From Opitutaceae bacterium (GTDB lineage Bacteria; Verrucomicrobiota; Verrucomicrobiia; Opitutales; Opitutaceae), in NCBI GenBank assembly GCA_005786775.1, contig SYDD01000048.1, positions 1 through 12,292 on the forward strand: DNA of 12,292 bases. The letters are read 5' to 3'. Made by a program: the position numbers and the translations under genes. Position 1 is the first letter of the stretch. Each line of letters starts with the position of its first letter. The notes below the pieces were generated by a model that did no database searches, was not told the origin of the DNA, and saw nothing but the letters and a program-made list of their open reading frames with translations. Of this stretch, positions 1 through 6,306 are shown piece after piece.

Positions 1-1227
1 CTCTTCGCCATCAGTGGTTTGAACATCGGGGTCATCGCGGTGGCCCTGCGCTCCCTGCTCTCCCTCGCGCGCGTTCCGCCCTGGCCGGCACTCGCGATCG
101 GCAGCGCCGCGCTCTGGCTGTTCGTGGACATCACCGGCGCTTCGCCCTCGGCGGTACGCGCGTGGGCGATGGCGACGTTCCTGCAGGTTGCGGAGGCCGG
201 TCGCCAGCCGGGCAATTTGCTCGCCGCCCTCGCCGCGTCCGCCCTCGCGGTCCTGATCCTCCAACCGCTCGACGCCTTCTCCACGAGCTTTCTGCTCAGC
301 TACGCGATCGTCCTCGCGCTGCTGGTGCTCGGGCTGCCCCTCGGCGAGGCCTGGCAGGAGCGCTGCCGGCCCTGGCCCCTGCTGCCGGAAGCGGAGCGCC
401 GCCCCTGGCACCGCGCGGTGGAGGCCGGCCTACGCGGGCTCGCCGTGGCCGTGGCGGTCGGACTCGCGACGACGCTGGTCAGCCTGCTGACCGGGGTGCA
501 CTTCTTCGGGCTGCTGACCCCAGGCTCGTTCCTGACCAACCTGCTCCTGCTGCCGGCGGCGACACTCGTCACACTCGCCGGCTTCACGGCCCTGCTTGCC
601 GGGCTGATCGGGCCCGAACTCCCCGCGGTGATCGCCAACCACGCGGCCGCGCTCGTCCTGGCGGGGATCGACGCGGTGATCACGGCCACGGTCGACCTGC
701 CGGGCTTCTGTTTTCCCGCCCAGTTCGCCGCCCCGTGGATCGGCCCGACCGCGCTGACGCTCCTTTTCGCGTGCCTGCTGGCGGGCTATGCGACGGACTG
801 GCGGCGGCGGCTCGGCGGCTGGTGGCCGCCCTTCGGGATCGTGGCGGTCTTTCTCGTGCTGGGGCTCGAGACAGAGGCCGCCGGGGCGGCGATGAGGGTT
901 GAAGTCCCGCCTCCCGTGGACAGGCTTGGCGGTATGAAAAGCGCCTACGAACTAGCGATGGAGCGCCTCGCGAAGCACGAGCCCGCGCCCGGCCGGGTCC
1001 TCACCCCGGAGCAGAAGTCCCGGCTGGCGGACATCGACCGGGTTTACCAAGGCCGGCTGGCCGAACGGGAAATTTTCCTCAAGCAGCAGCTGGACGCCGC
1101 CCTTGCCGCCTCGAACTTTGACGAGGTGCGCAAGATCCAGGAGCAGCTGGCGAGCGAGAAGGCCCGCCTCGAGGAGGACCGCGAGGCCGAGAAGAACAAG
1201 GTGCGCCGGGAAGCCGAGGAAGGCTGA
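1..1227 (+). CDS. comEC: ComEC/Rec2-family DNA-uptake channel, 5' end outside window, open into a coiled-coil tail
   Basis: The frame is open from base 1, and the first residues read LFAISGLNIG, the start of the ComEC 'competence' domain (usually ISGLH). Further family motifs follow: SPSAVRAWAM at about residues 48-57 and FSTSFLLSYA at about 93-102 (numbered from base 1), then several hydrophobic helices up to about residue 295. ComEC is known as the inner-membrane channel that takes up single-stranded DNA during transformation. The usual C-terminal metallo-beta-lactamase domain is absent. Instead the frame runs without a stop through a short Pro-rich linker into a charged coiled coil from residue 312. 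That tail looks like a separate gene (934-1227), so the ComEC protein may be a true fusion, or the two genes may share a stop codon. The N-terminal part lies outside the window. Family assignment is firm; the true C-terminus is not. Confidence 0.8.
   Translation, partial: LFAISGLNIGVIAVALRSLLSLARVPPWPALAIGSAALWLFVDITGASPSAVRAWAMATFLQVAEAGRQPGNLLAALAASALAVLILQPLDAFSTSFLLSYAIVLALLVLGLPLGEAWQERCRPWPLLPEAERRPWHRAVEAGLRGLAVAVAVGLATTLVSLLTGVHFFGLLTPGSFLTNLLLLPAATLVTLAGFTALLAGLIGPELPAVIANHAAALVLAGIDAVITATVDLPGFCFPAQFAAPWIGPTALTLLFACLLAGYATDWRRRLGGWWPPFGIVAVFLVLGLETEAAGAAMRVEVPPPVDRLGGMKSAYELAMERLAKHEPAPGRVLTPEQKSRLADIDRVYQGRLAEREIFLKQQLDAALAASNFDEVRKIQEQLASEKARLEEDREAEKNKVRREAEEG
899..927 (+). promoter_or_regulatory. 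Possible promoter inside the comEC 3' end, driving the gene at 934
   Basis: TTGAAG (899-904), a 17-base spacer, and a weak -10-like AGGCTT (922-927) sit 6 bases before the ATG at 934. The hexamers are poor matches taken alone. The geometry is the same as upstream of the two minus-strand genes starting at 1806 and 3204, which is the main reason to list it. It would give a leaderless or nearly leaderless mRNA. Confidence 0.3.
934..1227 (+). CDS. Small charged coiled-coil protein with UVR-like motif (probable separate gene)
   Basis: This reading gives a 97-residue, highly charged, almost wholly helical protein with no signal peptide or membrane segment. Residues 49-82 (LKQQLDAALAASNFDEVRKI and on) resemble the UVR motif that UvrB and UvrC use to contact each other, also found in other bacterial proteins. 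The rest is predicted coiled coil rich in Glu, Lys and Arg. The start at ATG 934 is preferred because MKSAYELAMERL looks like a genuine N-terminus, matching what I recall of small stand-alone proteins in Verrucomicrobiota, and because a promoter-like element lies just upstream. No Shine-Dalgarno site is visible. It is in the same frame as comEC with no stop between, so it may instead be ComEC's C-terminal tail. The function is unknown; a scaffolding or protein-contact role is only a guess. Confidence 0.6.
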   Translation: MKSAYELAMERLAKHEPAPGRVLTPEQKSRLADIDRVYQGRLAEREIFLKQQLDAALAASNFDEVRKIQEQLASEKARLEEDREAEKNKVRREAEEG

Positions 1228-1244
1228 CCCGAACGCGGGTAGCC
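1222..1244. terminator. Possible bidirectional hairpin terminator between convergent genes
   Basis: GGCT (1222-1225) and ACCCG (1227-1231) pair with CGGGT (1236-1240) and AGCC (1241-1244) around an AACG loop. This makes a 9-bp stem with one bulged G (1226). It overlaps the plus-strand stop codon and lies 13 bases beyond the stop of the minus-strand gene. There is no clear T tract on either side, so an intrinsic terminator is plausible from position rather than proven. Confidence 0.35.
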
Positions 1245-1257
1245 CTTCCGCCTTGGC

Positions 1258-1806
1258 CTAACGCCCGCCCGCGGGCGTCACGGACGCCCCCGGCAACGCC
1301 CCGCCGTTTTCGGGTGGGTTCTTGCGGAACACAAAGCGGTTGAGCTTCACCCCGGTCGCCTGATCCATCGCCGGAAAGCGGGCCATATTGGCCGCGCTCG
1401 CGGCGTCCAAACTCTCCTGAAACCGCGCCACCCTGGGTGGATTGATCTGCTGCGTGGTCGCGATGTCGGCGGGGCGATGGTCGAGGGCGCTGCGCCGCGG
1501 CTCCGGCGCCTCCGGGCGGGTCGAGACCTTGTCCTGCACGTCCTTCGGCCGCGCCTCCTGCACGTCGATGGGCGACCGCCGCCCGGCGACCGGCGCCTCG
1601 GTCCGTGGCACCACCCCGGTCTCGAAGCGGCGTGTCTGAACTGAAGCGTTGGCCTCATCGGCGGGCGCGCGGCGCGCCGGGGTCACGGTCCCGCCGGGGG
1701 CAAAGGTCTCATTCCGCTTCGCCGCGTCGACCGGACTGGTGGCGTCGGCCGCGCGCAACCCGGTCCCGAGGACCAGGGCGAGCAGGATGGCGCGGTAGGG
1801 CTTCAC
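1258..1806 (-). CDS. Unrecognised secreted protein, Pro/Ala/Arg-rich
   Basis: A 182-residue protein of no family that I recognise. The N-terminus MKPYRAILLALVLGTGLRAA is a convincing signal peptide, with cleavage likely near residue 20, so the product is probably exported. The mature part is rich in Ala, Pro and Arg, looks largely disordered and has no cysteine. A more ordered stretch, about residues 128-161, ends in LNRFVFRKN. The start is GTG at 1804-1806. It lacks a Shine-Dalgarno site, but a good promoter-like element ends 7 bases upstream, and this start gives the complete signal peptide. It lies 51 bases beyond the thyX-like stop, and its own promoter suggests independent transcription. 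The real reading frame is supported by the signal peptide; plus-strand frames over the same DNA are Arg-rich and look spurious. Confidence 0.7.
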   Translation of the reverse strand: MKPYRAILLALVLGTGLRAADATSPVDAAKRNETFAPGGTVTPARRAPADEANASVQTRRFETGVVPRTEAPVAGRRSPIDVQEARPKDVQDKVSTRPEAPEPRRSALDHRPADIATTQQINPPRVARFQESLDAASAANMARFPAMDQATGVKLNRFVFRKNPPENGGALPGASVTPAGGR

Positions 1807-1813
1807 GGGCGCG

Positions 1814-1842
1814 AGTAAAGGTCAGCCCCGCGCGGCGGGCAA
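1814..1842 (-). promoter_or_regulatory. Predicted promoter of the secreted-protein gene (leaderless type)
   Basis: Read on the minus strand: TTGCCC (1837-1842), 17 bases, TTTACT (1814-1819), then 7 bases to the GTG start at 1806. The -35 hexamer and spacer length are identical to those found upstream of the thyX-like gene, and the -10 differs by one base. Transcription would start at or next to the start codon. Confidence 0.5.
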
Positions 1843-1857
1843 CGGCAAAGCCGGCGC

Positions 1858-3204
1858 TTACTCGGGCTCGGCCGTGCCCTCGACCACCCAGTCCCGTGCC
1901 TCCGGCACCTGCGCGCAGAAGGCCCTCAGGGCGGCGCTGAGGTGCTCGGCGTAACGGAAATGCGCGCCCATCCCGGTGCGCAGTTCGGCCTCGTAGATGA
2001 ACTTGTCGGCGTGGGTGCTGTGCTCGAAGGGCGTCTGGGCGCCCAGCAGCAGCGAGTACACGTAGGCCGGGCTGCCCCGCGCGAGCAGTTCGCGGGTGAG
2101 CTCCAACTGGTCCGCCAGCAGGGCGGCGTGCGGCGCCCGGTCGATCTCGGGCGGCAGGTAGAAACCGGCCTGAATGAGCGGCGTGAACCGGTGGCCGGTG
2201 CGGTGGCGGTTCAGGTCCCGCAGCTCGGCCAGCGCCATATTGTTCCAGGCGAAGGTCACGCGCATCCGCCGGGTCGCGAGGCCTTGCTGGCCGTAGCGGT
2301 TGGCACGGTGCCGCAACGCCTCGGCCACGGGCTGGGTCTCGGCCAGCCACGGCGGCGCGGCGCGGTCGACGTGCACCCAGACGTCATCCGCCAGCGGGGC
2401 GTACGACAGCCGTTCGCGGCCGAGGGCGAGGGAACGCGCCAGCTCCTGGGCCGCCTGCTCGACGTGCGAGGCCTCAGCCTGGCTATGGCGCATCAGGCGC
2501 GGGGATTGTTTGAGGAGTTCGCCGCGGATCAGGTCGGCCGCCGCCCGCGCCTCGGGGTGCGGCAAGGAGGCCAGGTGCTTGACCGTCGCCGCCCACATCC
2601 GCGCCGTCTGCACGAGCCCGACGTTGGTCTTGGTGGCGAAGGGGATGAAGTACCGGGCGCGGTCGAGCGCGTAGTTTTTGCGCAGCCGGCCCGCGACGGC
2701 CGGCGTGGCCCCGGCCGGCAGGCGCACCCGCTGCGGTTCTGCCACCGCGAGGGCGTCGAGGCGGGCGTATTCGGCCTGATAGGCCGCGAAGGCCCGCGCC
2801 ATCACGGCCCGCCAGCGCGGTGCCAGGTCCTCCGGAATGCCAAGTTCCTCCGCCGCCGGCAGATTCTCCGGCGCGAGGGTGATGTAGCGGGAGCTCGACT
2901 CCTGCCCGTCGGCCATCGTGGCGATCTCGAACAGCTTGTAGGCGAGCCACATCGACACGTCGTCGAGGGCGACCGCGAGGCCGCCGGTGAGCCCGCCGAT
3001 CGAGGCGTGCCCGTAGTCGACGAACTTGAGGATGCGGTCGATCGAGGCGTCCGGGTTGGCCGGGTCGACCTTGGCAAGGATGGCCCCGAGGCCCTCGTTG
3101 CTGCGCGAGTAGCGCGCGAGGACGGAGGCGAGCAACTCGGGCGTCACCCGCGGCAGGTCCGCCGCGCCGGGAGGGGGAACCAAGGCGAGGCCGGTGATCT
3201 TCAT
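1858..3204 (-). CDS. thyX: Two-domain ThyX-like flavin-dependent thymidylate synthase homologue
   Basis: ThyX methylates dUMP to dTMP using FAD, NADPH and methylene-tetrahydrofolate, and is usually about 220-250 residues. This protein is 448 residues and looks like two ThyX-type halves in tandem. In the N-terminal half (about 25-245), FEIATMADGQESSSRY (92-107) aligns with the family signature: it keeps the SxRY end, but the RHR triplet is replaced (IAT, 94-96). A TAR...HPEAR stretch follows (200-220). In the C-terminal half (about 310-430), RDLNRHRTGHRF (329-340) keeps RHR (333-335) but loses the later Ser. A GAHFRY stretch (413-418) resembles the family's C-terminal region. The start is ATG 3202-3204, six bases after a promoter-like -10 and with no Shine-Dalgarno site. 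The homology seems clear by eye. Whether it makes dTMP, alone or as a dimer, is not shown by the sequence. Confidence 0.75.
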   Translation of the reverse strand: MKITGLALVPPPGAADLPRVTPELLASVLARYSRSNEGLGAILAKVDPANPDASIDRILKFVDYGHASIGGLTGGLAVALDDVSMWLAYKLFEIATMADGQESSSRYITLAPENLPAAEELGIPEDLAPRWRAVMARAFAAYQAEYARLDALAVAEPQRVRLPAGATPAVAGRLRKNYALDRARYFIPFATKTNVGLVQTARMWAATVKHLASLPHPEARAAADLIRGELLKQSPRLMRHSQAEASHVEQAAQELARSLALGRERLSYAPLADDVWVHVDRAAPPWLAETQPVAEALRHRANRYGQQGLATRRMRVTFAWNNMALAELRDLNRHRTGHRFTPLIQAGFYLPPEIDRAPHAALLADQLELTRELLARGSPAYVYSLLLGAQTPFEHSTHADKFIYEAELRTGMGAHFRYAEHLSAALRAFCAQVPEARDWVVEGTAEPE

Positions 3205-3210
3205 GCGGCG

Positions 3211-3239
3211 GGTAAACCGGCGGGCGACCGGAAGGGCAA
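3211..3239 (-). promoter_or_regulatory. Predicted promoter of the thyX-like gene (leaderless type)
   Basis: Read on the minus strand: TTGCCC (3234-3239), 17 bases, TTTACC (3211-3216), then 6 bases to the ATG at 3204. It fills most of the 52-base gap after nuoN, so the thyX-like gene is probably transcribed on its own as well as, possibly, by read-through from the nuo operon. Confidence 0.5.
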
Positions 3240-3256
3240 GCGCGCGCGCACGGCGG

Positions 3257-4783
3257 TCACCGCATCGCCAGCCAGTGTCCGAGGGGGCCCGGATAGAACC
3301 CGATCACGACGGACGCCAGCGCGAGCACGCCGAGGGTCACGCCAGCGAGCAGACCCACCGGGGTGCGGGCCGGGCGGGTCGGACCCGCGGCCGCGTCCGC
3401 CGGCAGGGTCCACGTCTCGAAGTAGGCCGCCCGGATCCAGCCGAAGTAATAGTAGATCGAGACCACCACGCCGACGATCGCCACGGCCAGCATCGCCCGC
3501 GCCCCGGCCTGGAAGGCGGCCAGGAAGATGAAGAGCTTCCCCATAAAACCCGCCAGCGGGGGAATCCCCGCCAACGAGCCCAGGCCCACGGTGAGCACGC
3601 CCGCGAGGAACGGGCTCTCCTTCGCCAACCCCGCGTAGTGGTCCAGCTCCTGGTCGGCATCGTCCGGGCCGGCCACGTGCGCCATCACCCCGAAGACCGC
3701 GAAGGCCGCCAGGAGGTAGGCGAAGAGGTAGAAGTAGATCGCCCCGAGGGCCATCGGGGTCGCCCCGGCCGCCACCACCCCGAGGAGGAGAAAGCCCGCG
3801 TGGGAGACGCCCGAGAGACCGAGCAGCCGCTTCACGTTGTGCTGGGTGAGCGCCGCCAGGTTGCCGAACAGGAGCGAGGCGGCCGCCATCGCGGTGAGCA
3901 CGGGGGTCGTGAGCCAGGCGTACGAGGAGAACAATGCGCCCGGGCCGCACAGGCCCAGGAGCACCGCGAAGCCCGCCGCCTTCGAAGCCACGGCGAGGAA
4001 GGCGGTCACGGGGGTCGGCGCGCCCTGGTACACGTCCGGAACCCAGATCTGGAACGGGAACGCGCCGATCTTGAAGGCCACGCCGGCCAGCACCAGCACG
4101 ATCCCGAGGCTGGCGAGGAAGTGGTTCGGGTTGGCGGTCAGGAAGGCCGCGAGATCCGCGTAGTGGAAGGGCCGCGCCGCGTGGCCTGCGAGCGACGGGT
4201 TGCCCGCCACGCCGTACAACAGGGTGATGCCGAAGAGCAGCAGGCCGGAGCTGAGCGCGCCCATCAGCACGTACTTGAGGCCCGCTTCGAGGGAGGCGGG
4301 GCTCGTGCGGTGGTAGCTCACGAGCACGTAGAGGGCGATCGTGAGCGTCTCGAGCGTCACGAACAGCATCAGCAGGTGATTCGTCTGCGCCAGCAGCATC
4401 ATCGCGGCGGTGCAGATGAGCAGCAGGTGGTAGAACTCGACCCGCGGCATTTTCTGGCGGGCCAGGGTCAGCCGCGCGATGACGCACGTGAGGAAGGCGG
4501 CGATCAGGAAGAAGGCGCGCAGCAGCTGGCCGGAGGTGCTGTGGTACAGGAGCCCGCCGAACGTCTCCGAGCCAAGCATCCCGGAGTCCCAGTTGAAGCA
4601 GAGCCCGAGCAGCGTGCCGAGGATGCCCGCGCCCGCCAGGTCGGCGAGGACGGCGTGCTGCCGGCGCGGCAGGAGGATCTCGAGGGCCAGCAGCAGGAGC
4701 GCGACCCCGGCGAGCATCAGCTCGGGGAGGATGGCGCCCCAGAGGTTGTTGGCGGCGGCGAGCTTGGCGGCTTCGAGGGTCAT
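3257..4783 (-). CDS. nuoN: NADH-quinone oxidoreductase subunit N (antiporter-like)
   Basis: A 508-residue polytopic membrane protein of the antiporter-like family, one of the three proton-pumping modules of complex I. Expected charged residues are present: Glu145 in LFVTLETLTIALYV (TM5), Lys238 in GVAFKIGAFPFQIW (TM7, matching E. coli Lys217), Lys268 in ASKAAGF (TM8), and Lys416 in AGFMGKLFIF (TM12). The family motif WVPDVYQGAPTPVTAF lies at 247-262 and TQHNVKRLLGLSGVSHAGF at 313-331. It is the last gene of the operon. Its ATG (4781-4783) overlaps the nuoM stop by four bases (ATGA), which implies translational coupling; there is no Shine-Dalgarno site of its own. Length is close to the family norm and nothing looks damaged. 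Confidence 0.97.
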   Translation of the reverse strand: MTLEAAKLAAANNLWGAILPELMLAGVALLLLALEILLPRRQHAVLADLAGAGILGTLLGLCFNWDSGMLGSETFGGLLYHSTSGQLLRAFFLIAAFLTCVIARLTLARQKMPRVEFYHLLLICTAAMMLLAQTNHLLMLFVTLETLTIALYVLVSYHRTSPASLEAGLKYVLMGALSSGLLLFGITLLYGVAGNPSLAGHAARPFHYADLAAFLTANPNHFLASLGIVLVLAGVAFKIGAFPFQIWVPDVYQGAPTPVTAFLAVASKAAGFAVLLGLCGPGALFSSYAWLTTPVLTAMAAASLLFGNLAALTQHNVKRLLGLSGVSHAGFLLLGVVAAGATPMALGAIYFYLFAYLLAAFAVFGVMAHVAGPDDADQELDHYAGLAKESPFLAGVLTVGLGSLAGIPPLAGFMGKLFIFLAAFQAGARAMLAVAIVGVVVSIYYYFGWIRAAYFETWTLPADAAAGPTRPARTPVGLLAGVTLGVLALASVVIGFYPGPLGHWLAMR

Positions 4784-6303
4784 CGCGCGGAAGGGGCGGC
4801 GGCCGCGGTGGCCGGGGCGGCCAGGGCCGCGTGGATCGGGTCGGAGATCGCCCGCGGCCAGAAGCCGAGGGCCAGCAGGGCGGTCAGGAGCACGAGGGCC
4901 GGCACGCGCTCGGACCAGCGCAGGTCGGCCGGGGGATGGCGGGCGGCCACCTCCTCCATCCGGGGCGTCGCGGGGCCGAAGCAGACCTGGGCCAGCGCCC
5001 GCAGGCCGTAGATGGCCGAGATCACCACGCCCGCCACCGCCACGGCCGTGACCGCCGGTGAGAACTGCCAGAGGGCCACGAACACCGCGAGTTCACCCCA
5101 GAAGTTGGCGAAGCCCGGCAAGCCAATGCCGGCGAAGGTCGCAGCCGCCAGGAACGCCGCCAGCACCGGCGCGGGCCGCGCGAGGCCGCCCATCTCGTCC
5201 AGGGCGAAGGTCTGGGTGCGGTGATGCACGCTGGTCGCGAGGAGGAACAGGAGCGCGACCGAAAGGCCGTGCGCGACCATCAGGAAGACCGCCCCGCCCA
5301 CGCCCACGGCCGTGCCGGTCGCGATGCCGAGGAACGCGTAGCCCATATGCATCACGGAGCTGTAACCGATCATCTGCTTCAGGTCGCGCTGGGCCAGCGT
5401 GACGAACCCGATGATCAGGACGTTGCCCAGCACCGCGAGCCACGCGAGGGGCGACGCCCAGGCGGCGTGCCCCGCGGGCAGCAGCGGCAAGGCGACCTGG
5501 ATCAGGGTGTACAGGCCGAACTTCTTGAGCACGCCGGCGTGGAGCATCGCGTTGGAGCTCGGGGCGGCCCCGTAGCCCAGCGGGGCCCAGGTGTGCAGCG
5601 GGAAGAGGGACACCAGCACCCCGAGACCCACGAGCAGCAGGCCGAACAGGTTGCCCTGCAGCGCCTGGTCGAGGGGGAAGCGCGCGAGGTGGTCGCGCAG
5701 CGCCATCAGGTCGAAGGAATTGGCGCCGCTCCGGGCGTAGATCGCGATCAGGCCCGCGAGGGACAGCATCGCCCCGAGGGTCAGGTAGATCGTGAGCTTC
5801 ATCGCTGCGTACGCGCGGTCCCGCCCGCCCCAGACGCCGACCATGATAAAGGTCGGGATGAGCGCGAGTTCGTGGAAGAAGTAGAGGAACAGGACGTCGA
5901 CGCTCGCGAACACGCCCATCAGGCCACCCTGCATCACGAGGAGCAGCAGCAGGTACAACTTGAGGCGCTCCGCCTGCGACTGCAGGGCGTACAACCCCGC
6001 GGCGAACCCCACCAGCCCGGCCAGCAGGAACAGCGGCATCGCGATGCCGTTGAGGCCCAGCTTCAGGGAGATGCCCACCGCGTCGAGGCCGGTGGAATAC
6101 TGGGTGAGGAAGGCGTAGCCGGCCACCTTGGGCGAGGCGTCGAAATGCCACCAGGTGTGGAGCGCCAGCAACAGCGGCACCGCGAACGCCACGTAGGCGA
6201 GCCGCACGGACCAGCGCTTCGGCAGGCCGCAGGCGATGACCAGCGCCGACGCCAGCGGGAAGGCGATCGCGGCCAGCAGGGGATCAAAGGGCAGCGTGCG
6301 CAT
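4780..6303 (-). CDS. nuoM: NADH-quinone oxidoreductase subunit M (antiporter-like), TM7 lysine missing
   Basis: A 507-residue antiporter-like membrane subunit of complex I. It keeps the TM5 glutamate (Glu145 in YFFHELALIPTF), the TM8 lysines (Lys260/261 in GVLKKFGLY), a TM10 histidine (His345 in VAHGLSVALLF), the TM12 glutamate (Glu404 in NFWGELAVF) and AQRDLKQMIGYSSVMHMGY (304-322). The TM7 segment reads GLGVLVSLFPLHTW, so the conserved lysine (E. coli Lys234) is Leu230, and no Lys or Arg occurs between Arg208 and Lys260. The neighbouring LPDAH...APT motif is replaced by APLGYGAAPSS (240-250). From memory this variant recurs in some bacterial lineages, so it may be lineage-wide rather than a defect. 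It lies 3 bases after nuoL and overlaps nuoN by 4 bases. Confidence 0.96.
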   Translation of the reverse strand: MRTLPFDPLLAAIAFPLASALVIACGLPKRWSVRLAYVAFAVPLLLALHTWWHFDASPKVAGYAFLTQYSTGLDAVGISLKLGLNGIAMPLFLLAGLVGFAAGLYALQSQAERLKLYLLLLLVMQGGLMGVFASVDVLFLYFFHELALIPTFIMVGVWGGRDRAYAAMKLTIYLTLGAMLSLAGLIAIYARSGANSFDLMALRDHLARFPLDQALQGNLFGLLLVGLGVLVSLFPLHTWAPLGYGAAPSSNAMLHAGVLKKFGLYTLIQVALPLLPAGHAAWASPLAWLAVLGNVLIIGFVTLAQRDLKQMIGYSSVMHMGYAFLGIATGTAVGVGGAVFLMVAHGLSVALLFLLATSVHHRTQTFALDEMGGLARPAPVLAAFLAAATFAGIGLPGFANFWGELAVFVALWQFSPAVTAVAVAGVVISAIYGLRALAQVCFGPATPRMEEVAARHPPADLRWSERVPALVLLTALLALGFWPRAISDPIHAALAAPATAAAAPSAR

Positions 6304-6306
6304 CGG

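Noticed and set aside
3240..3250. Alternating GC tract after nuoN as a terminator
   Set aside because: It is self-complementary, but there is no loop of sensible size and no T tract. It also sits directly upstream of the predicted thyX-like promoter.
1942..3531. Long plus-strand frame (529 codons) antisense to the thyX-like gene
   Set aside because: Same low-complexity antisense pattern; the minus-strand gene has recognisable ThyX motifs and a promoter.
3194..5011. Long plus-strand frame (605 codons) antisense to nuoN
   Set aside because: Its composition is His, Arg, Glu, Gln and Gly rich with no domains. It lies antisense to a clear complex I gene, so it is a GC-driven shadow.
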